From Pseudomonas spelaei (lineage in GTDB: Bacteria > Pseudomonadota > Gammaproteobacteria > Pseudomonadales > Pseudomonadaceae), in contig NZ_WNNK01000012.1 of NCBI RefSeq assembly GCF_009724245.1, forward strand, positions 62,001 to 126,000: a stretch of 64,000 bases of DNA. Reading direction: 5' to 3'. This document shows positions 1-7,970 of the stretch, piece after piece. The position numbers and the translations under genes were made by a program. The notes under the pieces are model-generated. The model had not been told where the DNA came from and did not search any database. It saw only the letters and a program-made list of their open reading frames with translations. Positions within the stretch are counted from its first letter, which is position 1. Each line of letters opens with the position of its first letter.

Positions 1-220
1 TGCCTTGCTCATGATCATAGCCATAGGTGCCGTCTCCAGTCAGAGTTGGTTCGGCGAGAGCACTTCGCGCCGACTGTACGGCACCACGGACAGTCTTCCT
101 CACCATGGAATCTGGAGGGGCGACTGCAATGGAGTACTTTGCAGAAGCGAGACGGTCGAGAATGCTGTCACTTCTTACATAGGTATAGATGACTCTCTGT
201 GCCTTGTCGACGCAGCGTAT
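1..220 (-). other. open frame running off left edge, unidentified
   Basis: On the minus strand a frame is open from an in-frame TGA at about 221-223 to the left edge. It has no early ATG; the first in-frame ATG follows about 40 codons in. The readable peptide does not match a family I know. A plus-strand frame also spans 5-229. This may be the end of a broken gene whose body lies outside the window. No function is assigned. Confidence 0.2.
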
Positions 221-271
221 TCAGGGTAGGGCATCGCGTCGTCTCCAATTGAGGGTATGGAGAGCGAGCAG

Positions 272-297
272 GCAAAAAAACGGCCCGCGTACGGGCC
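272..297 (-). terminator. Rho-independent terminator, minus strand
   Basis: A GGCCCG/CGGGCC stem with a four-base loop is followed, on the minus strand, by a run of seven T. No convincing minus-strand gene ends just before it, so it may belong to a lost gene or a small RNA. Confidence 0.5.
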
Positions 298-381
298 TAA
301 AGGGATTCTGCAAAGGAGTAGGGAGGCAATTTGCGCCCCTTCCTGTGAATAGCGGGTGAAAAGGATGTCGTAGAAACAAGA

Positions 382-401
382 AGCCCGGCGCTGGCCGGGT
401 T
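382..401 (-). terminator. hairpin, possible minus-strand terminator
   Basis: An eight-base-pair GC-rich stem (AGCCCGGC with GCCGGGTT, loop GCTG) is followed on the minus strand by a T-rich CTTCTTGTTT. It lies about 35 bases upstream of the small plus-strand gene and about 85 bases from the previous minus-strand terminator. A short minus-strand RNA between them is possible but unsupported. Confidence 0.35.
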
Positions 402-435
402 CTGCAAGTCAACCTTGTTGTAAATGCGCACTGAC

Positions 436-675
436 ATGACGAAGAACGCTAAGAACTTTTTCGCGGTTAAGCGTGATACCGCTACCGGCATTCTCTACCA
501 GGAGAAGATCGGCGGCGCCTTTGGCCGCTCCAAGTTCGTCACTGACAAAATCGCCGTTCCGCCCGACATGCTTCAGAACACCTTCGGCAAGGCCTTCAAG
601 GTCGAGGAAGGCAGGGTCGTGGCCTATGGCGACGATGGCAACAAGATCTACAGCCGCGCCCGTCCGGGTGCCTGA
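436..675 (+). CDS. small hypothetical protein (79 aa)
   Basis: The protein is soluble and basic, with no signal peptide or membrane segment, starting MTKNAKNFFAVKRD. Third codon positions are GC-rich on this strand and the composition is protein-like, unlike the antisense frame over the same bases. The ATG at 436 is preferred because it opens a natural-looking N-terminus. An ATG at 424 would add four residues, and neither start has a clear ribosome binding site. I do not recognise the family. It is a single gene with a 177-base gap before the next one. Confidence 0.5.
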   Translation: MTKNAKNFFAVKRDTATGILYQEKIGGAFGRSKFVTDKIAVPPDMLQNTFGKAFKVEEGRVVAYGDDGNKIYSRARPGA

Positions 676-852
676 ACTGTGTGCCAAGAGCGACAAGGGC
701 AGTGTCCACATATTTTTAAGTTGATGTTATTGCCCCTACCGAAACCGCGCAGGTTTGGATGGCAGGTGTGCTTACACATTTCCTAAAGACCCGTTTGATT
801 TCTCTGCGCTAGCCTGCCGTTCACCTTGCAATGACCGACAGGAACCCGCCCC

Positions 853-1692
853 ATGAGCGACTACCTTCACCTTAACCAAGCCAACTGGGACGAGCGCGCG
901 CCTCTGCACGCGGCTTCAAAGGATTATGCGGCTCAGCGTTTTGTCGACAATCCAGACTATATTTCCGATGTCGTTCGTTTCGATCTGCCGCTGCTGGGTG
1001 ACATCAAGGGCTTGCGCACAGTGCATCTGCAATGCCATATCGGTACCGATACCCTGTCGTTGGCCCGTAAGGGCGCAGACGTCATTGGACTGGACTTTTC
1101 CCCCGCGTCACTGGAGCAGGCCCGGGAGCTGAGCAAACGCGCCGGTGCGACCATCCAGTTCGTCGAATCCGATGTGTACAAGGCTTCGCAAGCACTGCCT
1201 AAAAACAGCTTCGATCTGGTGTACACCGGTATCGGCGCCCTCTGCTGGCTACCCGATATCGACACTTGGGCGCGCAATGTCAGCGAACTGCTCAAGCCCG
1301 GTGGCCGTCTGTTCATCCGCGAGGGCCATCCGATGCTGTGGTCGATCGACGAAACCAACGAAGCAACACTGCTGTGCATTGAGCTGCCGTATTTCGAACG
1401 CAAAGAACCTTTGGTCTGGGACGATGCCAATACCTACGTCGAAACCGAAGTCGATAAGCCGCTGAAGGCCTCGGTCACCCATCAGTGGAACCACGGCCTT
1501 GGGGAAATCATCACGGCACTATTGGCCCATGGCCTGGACATTACTGGCCTGGTCGAACATCAAAGCGTTCCCTGGCCAGCCATACCCGCTCAGATGACCT
1601 TCTCCCAGGATGATGGCGAGTGGCGCCTGAATGAAAAACCCTGGCGTCTGCCGCTGAGTTATACCTTGCAGGCTGTGAAACGTTTGAGCTGA
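853..1692 (+). CDS. class I SAM-dependent methyltransferase
   Basis: The 279-residue protein has a Rossmann-fold methyltransferase core. Motif I is degenerate: LRTVHLQCHIGTDTLSLA at about residues 54-71, where the usual E/DxGxGxG is replaced by a QCHIGT-type loop. An acidic DFSPASLEQAR follows at about 80-90, with the motif IV-like region FDLVYTGIGALCWLPD and the post-core LLKPGGRLFIREGHP. The QCHIGT variant is familiar from a group of bacterial methyltransferases of unknown substrate. AGGA lies nine bases before the ATG. A strong terminator follows, so the gene is monocistronic. The substrate cannot be told from sequence. Confidence 0.8.
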   Translation: MSDYLHLNQANWDERAPLHAASKDYAAQRFVDNPDYISDVVRFDLPLLGDIKGLRTVHLQCHIGTDTLSLARKGADVIGLDFSPASLEQARELSKRAGATIQFVESDVYKASQALPKNSFDLVYTGIGALCWLPDIDTWARNVSELLKPGGRLFIREGHPMLWSIDETNEATLLCIELPYFERKEPLVWDDANTYVETEVDKPLKASVTHQWNHGLGEIITALLAHGLDITGLVEHQSVPWPAIPAQMTFSQDDGEWRLNEKPWRLPLSYTLQAVKRLS

Positions 1693-1708
1693 CAGTGTGA
1701 CTGCTAAC

Positions 1709-1997
1709 TCAACAAAGCCCACTGATGTGGGCTTTGTAGTTTCTAGCTGGCATAAGTGGGCCTTTTTCACAGGGCATTCGGACATATTTGAACAGGCCAC
1801 CAATTGCGTTGACCGCATCCGCCGCCTTGTTCACGTTTTGCTGGCGTTGGGGGTTGGTGTTCACCTGCGCCTGAGTGTTGTAGTCGCCGTTACTGCAGCT
1901 TTTGTTGGTTTGTGTCAGGGCCGCCTGAAAGGCGGTCGCGCGCAAGGTATCGCCCTTGGCAATCGCATCACAAGCGCAGTCTTTCTCTGAAAGACTG
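1709..1997 (-). pseudogene. remnant of a small exported or lipoprotein-type gene
   Basis: The minus-strand frame is open from just after an in-frame TAA at 1998-2000 and reads as real protein, with Cys-Ala-Cys near its start, an Asn/Gln-rich middle, and NKAADAVNAIGGLFKYVR towards the end. It has no plausible start with a ribosome binding site; the first ATG cuts away protein-like sequence. Its last residues run into the terminator at 1712-1737, as expected if the true end was lost. I read it as the truncated body of a gene that has lost its 5' end. A short functional ORF from the ATG at 1945 remains possible. Confidence 0.3.
1712..1737 (+). terminator. Rho-independent terminator
   Basis: A perfect 11-base-pair stem, ACAAAGCCCAC with its complement around loop TGAT, sits 19 bases after the methyltransferase stop and is followed by AGTTTCT. 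It could also serve minus-strand transcripts arriving from 1.9 kb. Confidence 0.75.
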
Positions 1998-2035
1998 CGT
2001 TATGCTGTTCCTTCATCAGTATTACGGAATGGGTA

Positions 2036-2929
2036 ATGCCCGACACAGAAAAGCAGTCCGTAGAGTTGATAGATGCCGCTCTCGTTCGGCGACTGATTGC
2101 AACGCAGTACCCTCAATGGGCGCACCTGACAGTTGAGCCTGTCTTACCGGGTGGCTGGGACAACCGGACCTTTCGACTGGGTGACCGAATGTCGGTGAGA
2201 CTTCCGAGTGCAGTTGCCTATGTTGCTCAGGTAGAGAAAGAGCACAAATGGCTTCCGGTGCTCGCTCCACACCTGCCTTTACCTATCCCGGTCCCAATCG
2301 TCAAAGGAGCGCCGGCAAGCGACTATCCATGGCCTTGGTCTGTCTACGCTTGGCTGGAAGGTGAGCCGGCGCAGGAGGGGCTTATCGACAATGAGGACGC
2401 GTTTGCGCGTTCAGTTGCGAGCTTTCTTGTCGATCTGCATCGGGTCGATGTCACGGACGCACCAATGGCCGGCCTGCATAACTTCTATCGAGGGGGTTCG
2501 CTGTCTGTTTATGACGGCGAAACACGCAGAGCACTTGAGCTGCTCGCGGGCTGCATCGATACCGCCTCAGCCCTGGAAGTTTGGGGCGCTGCCATGGGCT
2601 CTACATGGAGTAACCCGAATGTCTGGGTGCATGGTGATCTTGCGTGCGGCAACTTGCTGGTCAAGGATGGAAAGCTGCACGCGGTCATCGATTTCGGATC
2701 ATCAGCCGTGGGCGATCCAGCGTGTGACTTGGTGATCGCATGGACAATGTTGGGCGAAGAAAGTCGACACATTTTTCGTTCTGCCCTTGCTCTGGATGAT
2801 GCAACTTGGGCACGAGGTCGCGGATGGGCGTTGTGGAAGGCTCTGATCACGCTGGCCAAGCTGGATGAGAGTCAGCGTAAGGTGGACAAATCGAACCAAG
2901 TTATTCAACGGATATTGGCAGATCAGTAA
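2036..2929 (+). CDS. aminoglycoside phosphotransferase-family kinase
   Basis: The 297-residue protein has the APH/choline-kinase fold. The catalytic loop is HGDLACGNLLV at about residues 200-210 and the metal-binding IDFGSS at about 219-224, followed by DPACDL. The N-terminal lobe has LPGGWDNRTFRLGD at about 37-50 as the nucleotide-binding strand-loop, and a Lys/Glu pair (VEKEHKWLP). In the family the enzymes phosphorylate hydroxyls of aminoglycosides, macrolides, homoserine or other small molecules. The real substrate here is unknown and it should not be read as a resistance gene on this evidence. It stands alone upstream of the arginase-like gene. Confidence 0.8.
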   Translation: MPDTEKQSVELIDAALVRRLIATQYPQWAHLTVEPVLPGGWDNRTFRLGDRMSVRLPSAVAYVAQVEKEHKWLPVLAPHLPLPIPVPIVKGAPASDYPWPWSVYAWLEGEPAQEGLIDNEDAFARSVASFLVDLHRVDVTDAPMAGLHNFYRGGSLSVYDGETRRALELLAGCIDTASALEVWGAAMGSTWSNPNVWVHGDLACGNLLVKDGKLHAVIDFGSSAVGDPACDLVIAWTMLGEESRHIFRSALALDDATWARGRGWALWKALITLAKLDESQRKVDKSNQVIQRILADQ

Positions 2930-3077
2930 AAGCAGTCCTTCAGGAGAGTCGGGCGGGTTTGCCATCAGCCCGATCGTGAAAAAGCACCTTCCTAAGTTTG
3001 CAGGAGTGCCCAATGTTACAGTCCCGCCAAGCCAGGCGAAATCTGACAGGTGCATAGCCAATGCGCGGTTCTATCTC

Positions 3078-3986
3078 ATGCAAGTGATCGCTGCGCCGTC
3101 AAATCTGGGGCTCAGCCCTCTGTGGCCAAACCACGAGCCCGGTACCTGGCGCGCGCCAGCCGCGCTGGTTGCTGCTGGCCTGCTCCGTGCGATAGGCGAG
3201 TGCGCATTTAAAGAATTGCCGCGTCCGACCTATAGTCCAGACGCGCAATCGGGAACACGTCTGCGTAACGGCTATACCATGCGTTTGTTCAATCTCGCGC
3301 TTGCGGATTTAGTACGCGAAGCCAATCGGCAAGGTGACTTCGCACTGGTCATCGGAGGGGACTGCTCGGTTCTCCTGGGAGCACTTGCAGGTGCACGCTC
3401 CGCAGGTCCACTTTCGCTTATTCATATTGATGGGCATAGCGACTTTCGCCATCCTGGCAATTATGACCCCGAGAAAAGTTTGGGTGCTGTGGCAGGCATG
3501 GACCTTGCGCTCGCGACGGGTCGAGGTGAGCCCCTGGCGACCGAATGGCCCGGTATATCCGGTCCGTTGGTGGCCGATAACCATGTTGTCCAGATCGGCG
3601 AACGTGAAAGCAGGGACGAAGATTTTGCATGGCCTGACGTAAACAACACTGCCATCAACCGAATAGATGTTTTTGAGGCGCTGATGATCGGCCCTGCGGT
3701 TGTTGTCAAACGTATCAGTGAAACGCTCAATCGGGTGCCTGAGCAAGGCTTCTGGATACACCTTGATGTTGATGTGCTGGACCGGGCTGTCATGCCAGCA
3801 GTCGATAGCCCTGGGTCTCCAGGTATCGCTCCCGATGATTTGGTGAAGATCCTGACTCCGTTCGTTGCCGATCACAGGTGTAGGGGGATGACGGTTACGG
3901 TCTTCGACCCTGATCTTGATCCTGATGGACGTTTTGCCGCGACAATCGTTGGGCTGATGGGGCAACTTCCGTTTCCGGTTCGATAA
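3078..3986 (+). CDS. arginase/agmatinase/formiminoglutamase-family protein
   Basis: The 302-residue protein (start at the ATG before QVIAAPSN; the frame is open upstream but overlaps the previous gene) has the ureohydrolase signatures: GGDCS at 93-97, DGHSD at 118-122 and HLDVDVLD near 235, followed by DSPGSPGI. These provide most of the di-manganese ligands. The first motif is normally GGDHS; here the His ligand is Cys96, so the two-metal site may be altered. The family hydrolyses guanidino or formimino groups to release urea, formamide or similar. The substrate is not evident. A terminator follows about 40 bases after the stop. Confidence 0.8.
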   Translation: MQVIAAPSNLGLSPLWPNHEPGTWRAPAALVAAGLLRAIGECAFKELPRPTYSPDAQSGTRLRNGYTMRLFNLALADLVREANRQGDFALVIGGDCSVLLGALAGARSAGPLSLIHIDGHSDFRHPGNYDPEKSLGAVAGMDLALATGRGEPLATEWPGISGPLVADNHVVQIGERESRDEDFAWPDVNNTAINRIDVFEALMIGPAVVVKRISETLNRVPEQGFWIHLDVDVLDRAVMPAVDSPGSPGIAPDDLVKILTPFVADHRCRGMTVTVFDPDLDPDGRFAATIVGLMGQLPFPVR

Positions 3987-4026
3987 CGCTGAGCAGCAGC
4001 CTCAACTAAAGCCCAGCCCTAGACGA

Positions 4027-4056
4027 GAAGCCCGGCCCACCCGCTGGGCTTTTTGC
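4027..4056 (+). terminator. Rho-independent terminator
   Basis: AAGCCC and GGGCTT arms flank a C-rich loop and are followed by TTTTTGC, 40 bases after the arginase-like gene. The remaining 230 bases to the next gene show no clear element. Confidence 0.7.
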
Positions 4057-4284
4057 ATCTGGTGGCCGCTCTACAGCGGCTGACGTTGAAGGGGCAGGGA
4101 TTTACAGTTCAATAACAGTTCAGTCAGTGACATTGCTGAATCGTTTCGCCGACAATCTATTGCCCGTCCATGCATGGCGTACGACAGATCACCGAGTGTC
4201 AGGCTGTCGGACGGGCAGCTTTTTCTTGCTTGAGTGCACAAGTGCTTAACTCTGACTACTTAGTCAGCTCGCTCAAAGGGGCCG

Positions 4285-4611
4285 GTGTTGAACGTTTTTA
4301 AGGGATACGAGACGGTATTGTTGACCTTGGTCATATCGGCCACGGCCGTGGCTGATGAGTTGCCGCAAGGTCCGTTACTCCAGCGCTTTGGTGAGACCAT
4401 CAATCAGTTGCCTAAACCGGCATCGCCGCCAGAGGCGAAACCCGTGCCACGAGAGTTACACATCGAGGGGCAAGAGGCGCTAAACCACCCCGGCACTCCC
4501 GTTAGGCACGATCCAGAAACCACCGGCAATCCAAGCATCGACAACATGCAGGCTCGCGATAGAGACGCGTGCCGCAGGCAGGGCAACGGCTCTACGTTTC
4601 ATTGTGGGTAG
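4285..4611 (+). CDS. small exported hypothetical protein
   Basis: The 108-residue protein begins with a GTG preceded by AAAGGGG. Residues 1-23 form a signal peptide (basic FKGYE, hydrophobic VLLTLVISATAVA, likely cleavage after AVA). The mature part is Pro-rich and hydrophilic with two Cys near the end (RDACRRQGN..FHCG) that could form a disulphide. I do not recognise a family. It is monocistronic, and 234 bases without a recognised element separate it from the convergent gene downstream. Confidence 0.55.
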   Translation: MLNVFKGYETVLLTLVISATAVADELPQGPLLQRFGETINQLPKPASPPEAKPVPRELHIEGQEALNHPGTPVRHDPETTGNPSIDNMQARDRDACRRQGNGSTFHCG

Positions 4612-4845
4612 TGTTTGCGCTGCAGGCTGTGTCAGTTGACGTGAGTTGTGATCCCGATGACCGCCAGGGTGGCTGTGGCTGAGGTGACATGTTTCCTTCT
4701 CCCTGACGATGCATGTATTGCTTAGCGAAGGGTCAAGCCCCGTAAGCTCTTATTTTTCAAGGTAACTTACACACCTCTTGGGCAGCGATTTAGGTAGAGC
4801 TGACTTTTAGGTTGAGCACAGAGGAGCAGATCTATGGCGCGGACT

Positions 4846-5280
4846 TCACGCTGTTCTCCCGTCGCGCAAGATTGCCTCACCGGTCCGCGGATTTGTCAGG
4901 GTCACATTCTCCAGCGCTCGAATGCGCCAGGTCTCGTTCTGTCTTACCAACACTGCGAGAATCAGTGTATCCACTACGTGTGGTCCAGCTGGATGGGCTG
5001 GTCCGGCGGCTAGGCGACTCCAGAAATGGATGACCGCCACGCCGTCAGTAATATGAGCAATATCGATGAGCTCATTCTGTAGCGTAGAGTCGCGATAGAT
5101 CGTTTCGTGAATGGGAGCGTGGAGCGCCACGATTTCTTCAATACCCTGGACATAGTGTCCGAAACGATTCACGAACGTCGCGTCTTGATCGAACAGACTG
5201 CCAAGAGCCGTCATGTCGTGGCTGTTCCAGGCGGCTTGGAACGCACCGGGTGCACCTTCAGGTCTCTTCATCTTGGTCAC
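4846..5280 (-). CDS. SgcJ/EcaC-type NTF2-like protein (DUF4440 class)
   Basis: The 144-residue protein has the NTF2-like cone fold pattern: AFQAAWNSHDMTALGSLFDQDATFVNRFG at about residues 13-41 (kept here as a region, with key Trp, His-Asp and Asp-Ala-Thr-Phe), a helix IEEIVALHAPIH, and terminal strands HVVDTLILAVLVRQN and WRIRALENVTL. SgcJ/EcaC members are found with secondary metabolism and as small ligand-binding or cyclase-like proteins. The role cannot be predicted. No neighbour shares its strand closely. Confidence 0.75.
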   Translation of the reverse strand: MTKMKRPEGAPGAFQAAWNSHDMTALGSLFDQDATFVNRFGHYVQGIEEIVALHAPIHETIYRDSTLQNELIDIAHITDGVAVIHFWSRLAAGPAHPAGPHVVDTLILAVLVRQNETWRIRALENVTLTNPRTGEAILRDGRTA

Positions 5281-5407
5281 CCGTCAGTCTTAACGAATTG
5301 TCAGGCCTCAAACTTGTGTTCTGCCTCGACAAGTATGCCGTCACGCTAACGTTTTAACTGCATAAACCCACCGACGCCGGCGACCAATGACCGTCCTGCT
5401 GTGTGAT

Positions 5408-5989
5408 TCAAGAGGCGTCGTTCGTTCCCTCGCGCTGCTCTTGCTGGCACTGTTCGGACCCGGGTCCGGAAATGGACAGGCCGATACTGATGGGGTCGAC
5501 ATCACGCCTGCCGACTGTCAGAACAGCTTCCAGCGCTCCTTCCAGGCTCGCCCCTTGGGATGCCAGCCACTGCGACACGAGGACCTGCTTTCGTTCGTCA
5601 TCCACCGCCTGGTCGATGGCTACCGAGGGCGCGCCATAGCGCTGGGCAAGTAGCCGGGTCAGTTCTTCGAAGCGGGCGCGAATAGCTAAGTCCTGCGTGT
5701 CTGCGGGCATCTCGACCGCCGTATAAATTTCACATAGCCCGGCCTCTTTACCAAACTTGAGTGACAACTCATCAAACCCGATAATTGGCCTTGGCGGGCG
5801 CTCGACTAGCATGATGTGACGCCGATCATTGCTGCCCAGTACCTTGGTGACTGCCCGGGCCTGCTCGGCGGTCATGCCCATCTGCAGGCCGAAGGGCCCG
5901 TTATAGACGGGTGTCGGCTCCTGTTGGCAGCCGGTTGTAGCTATTACGAGCAATGACAGCAGAAGCAGGGCTGACTTATTGTTTTTCAT
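5408..5989 (-). CDS. lipoprotein of unknown function
   Basis: The 193-residue protein starts at MKNNKSALLLLSLLV and has a lipobox (IATTGC), so it is probably lipidated at that Cys and sits in the envelope. An upstream in-frame ATG at 6040 would add 17 residues that spoil the signal peptide. The mature part contains GPFGLQMGMTAEQAR, a short motif common in periplasmic proteins of unknown function. The start lies 4 bases after the stop of the deaminase gene (5994), so the two are translationally close and probably one operon. Confidence 0.65.
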   Translation of the reverse strand: MKNNKSALLLLSLLVIATTGCQQEPTPVYNGPFGLQMGMTAEQARAVTKVLGSNDRRHIMLVERPPRPIIGFDELSLKFGKEAGLCEIYTAVEMPADTQDLAIRARFEELTRLLAQRYGAPSVAIDQAVDDERKQVLVSQWLASQGASLEGALEAVLTVGRRDVDPISIGLSISGPGSEQCQQEQREGTNDAS

Positions 5990-5993
5990 AGGG

Positions 5994-6569
5994 TCATTTG
6001 TTATGCCGTTGATCGAATAATTTGTCAGATTCACTGGCAAGAACTCCAGCTATCAATGAGTCCGGTTGGTAAAACTCCTTGGCTTTCTCCGCAACTTCCA
6101 ATGCGCTGATACTAATCTGTCCAATCCCCGATGCCCTGATTTTTTCTATAGAACTGGCCCAGACGACTCTGGGTATACCGCACCATGCAATCGCGCTCAT
6201 GCACATAGAGCATGGTTCTCCAGTTGTATACAGAGTCAGGCTCTTGAAGCCACTGTTGCCGTGTTTATCAACAAAGTTGTTAATGGCAACAATCTCTCCG
6301 TGGTTGATTGGGTTCATGGCGCCAGAGTTCACGCCTTCAGCCATAACCTCGCCTGTTTCTTCATTTACTATTACCGCCCCAAAGGGGTAGGTTTTATTGT
6401 TTTTCGCTTGTTCAATCGCCATTTTCATGAATTTTTCGTGTTTTGATTTTTCTGCCTCTGAAATATTGGGTGTTTTTGATGATTCTGATATGTTTTTCGA
6501 TGAGGAGGCTGCCGAGTAAATTAAAGGTAGTGCGCCTAGTCCGTAGGTAAATACTCTTCTGCTTATCAT
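5994..6569 (-). CDS. exported cytidine/guanine deaminase-family protein
   Basis: The 191-residue protein has the zinc deaminase core: NHGEIVA (His and catalytic Glu) at about residues 90-96 and EPCSMCMSAI (two Cys ligands) at about 117-126, with IPRVVWASS after it. This matches guanine/nucleoside deaminases. Unusually it has an N-terminal export signal: SRRVFTYGLGALPLIYSAASSS, whose first residues fit the twin-arginine S-R-R-x-F pattern. Folded, metal-loaded export through Tat would make sense for a zinc enzyme. The gene is richer in A and T than its neighbours, which suggests acquisition. It is followed closely by a lipoprotein gene. Confidence 0.75.
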   Translation of the reverse strand: MISRRVFTYGLGALPLIYSAASSSKNISESSKTPNISEAEKSKHEKFMKMAIEQAKNNKTYPFGAVIVNEETGEVMAEGVNSGAMNPINHGEIVAINNFVDKHGNSGFKSLTLYTTGEPCSMCMSAIAWCGIPRVVWASSIEKIRASGIGQISISALEVAEKAKEFYQPDSLIAGVLASESDKLFDQRHNK

Positions 6570-6660
6570 ACAAACCCCTTCTGTTTTATTTTGACTTGGT
6601 TGGATTTTCTATAATGGTTTAATCGATGACGTGTCTGCGGACGCACTAACTTTTCGACGA

Positions 6661-6871
6661 TCAGTCAGGTGTCATGAGTACGGCGAGGGTCAGCTTGATG
6701 AACTCTTCGTTCCTGCCGAGGGTGTCCAGTGTGCTGCGTAAGTTCTCGGCGACTTCGATGCTGCCTTGCTGCTCGACCCAATTTGAAAGTTCCATGATGG
6801 CAGCCCCAAGAGCGAGCTGGTTTTCGTTGAGCCTGGAAAGCAGAGGTGAGAAGTAGGTCAGCGTTCGGCAT
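6661..6871 (-). pseudogene. small conserved-looking gene with a frameshift
   Basis: A strong ribosome binding site (AGGGAGGA) precedes the ATG at 6871, but the frame from that ATG becomes Arg/His-rich and unnatural after about eight codons. The +1-shifted frame reads well to the TGA at 6661-6663: TYFSPLLSRLNENQLALG, then AAIMELSNWVEQQGS, AENLRSTLDTLGRNEEF and IKLTLAVLMTPD. It has no start of its own except an internal ATG, which would give about 46 residues. I infer a one-base change near 6840-6855, either a real mutation or a sequencing error. The family is unknown; it looks like a helical small Pseudomonas protein. Confidence 0.5.
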
Positions 6872-6999
6872 CGGTGTTCCTCCCTGGAGTGAACAGCGTA
6901 GCAGTTGGGCGAGCGGCGACCGGAGCGCGATTTACCGAGGGCGTTCGAATATGATTTTAACGGTCAGGGGCCTGATCCCATCCAGGCCCCGGTGGGCGA

Positions 7000-7785
7000 C
7001 TAGGCGGCAGGTCTGACGCGGAAGGCGAGGTACACCGGGCCGAACGGGAAGGTGCTGACCTCCAGTTCATCCAGTGGACTGAGTGTTTGGGTGCGAGTGC
7101 CGGCGTTGCTGTAGATCACATGACTGGCCGATACCGCAATATTGATCCTGCCGGCCGCGGCCTGAATCAAAGTGACCTTGAACCCTTCTGTCACATCGTC
7201 ACCCAGGGTGAGCGTGACGTCGGTGTTACTGATCACCAGGATCGACTTGCCCGAGTCCGCCATCGTCAGGGCCTGGCTGGCGGTGATCGAAACGTTGGGG
7301 TGCACGTGGCCACCGGCGTGGTAACTGACCATCCGTGGATCGGCGAAGACCCGTGCGAAGGTGCCGACGTAGTTGACGCTGGCGCGCATGTCATCAAATT
7401 GCTCGATCACATAGGTGCCGACGCTGCCCGACACTTCGCCATTAGGGTCCAGGACCCATTTGCGCCCCACCAACAGCCCGATCCGGGTGTTGGCACGCAC
7501 GCCGGCACGCATCTCTTCGAGAAACAACTGGCTGATTTGTCCACCACCGTTGCCCTGGGCATAGGTAAACCGCGCAATGGAGTGACTGTCCCCCGTGGGG
7601 CTGCCCTGGGTAGTATCGACCCGGTAATCGACGAAGTCCGCCGAGACGATGGTGGTCGTGGTGTTGGCGTTCGGGGCCCAGTTGAAATTCAGAACCCGCC
7701 CGGTTTTCACCTGCTCCAGCGAGGTGGTGGTCTGGGTGGTAGTGGTGGAACCTGACTGCTCCAGATCATTAGCCATGTTGCTCAT
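7000..7785 (-). CDS. hypothetical protein, beta-rich, phage-tail-like C-terminus
   Basis: The 261-residue protein starts with a Thr-rich stretch (residues 12-22) and has no signal peptide. The central part has FVDYRVDTTQG and a region with GRKWVLDPNGEV. The C-terminal 90 residues (SILVISNTDVTLTLG, then a beta-rich run ending near TRTQTLSPLDELEV) resemble the repeated beta strands of phage tail or receptor-binding domains. I know no function. It is a single gene with a GC-rich, Pseudomonas-like codon pattern; the antisense frame is also open but of poor composition. Confidence 0.6.
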   Translation of the reverse strand: MSNMANDLEQSGSTTTTQTTTSLEQVKTGRVLNFNWAPNANTTTTIVSADFVDYRVDTTQGSPTGDSHSIARFTYAQGNGGGQISQLFLEEMRAGVRANTRIGLLVGRKWVLDPNGEVSGSVGTYVIEQFDDMRASVNYVGTFARVFADPRMVSYHAGGHVHPNVSITASQALTMADSGKSILVISNTDVTLTLGDDVTEGFKVTLIQAAAGRINIAVSASHVIYSNAGTRTQTLSPLDELEVSTFPFGPVYLAFRVRPAA

Positions 7786-7970
7786 CCTTAAGTGAAATGG
7801 GGAGTGGAGTGCAGGCCGAATTTACCCCGAAACGGGTCGGCCAGTCCTTGAAACTCTCGCATTTTTGGGCGCGTTAATGGGGGCCCGTTTGAATATGACC
7901 GTCATGCTGGAAGCCTCAAGGGCACGACTTTCAGTCTGCAGTTGCTGCCGTAGCGTAATTAAGGGGTTGG

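Noticed and set aside
2036..2929. Antibiotic resistance kinase
   Set aside because: APH-fold alone does not show aminoglycoside activity; many members act on other small molecules.
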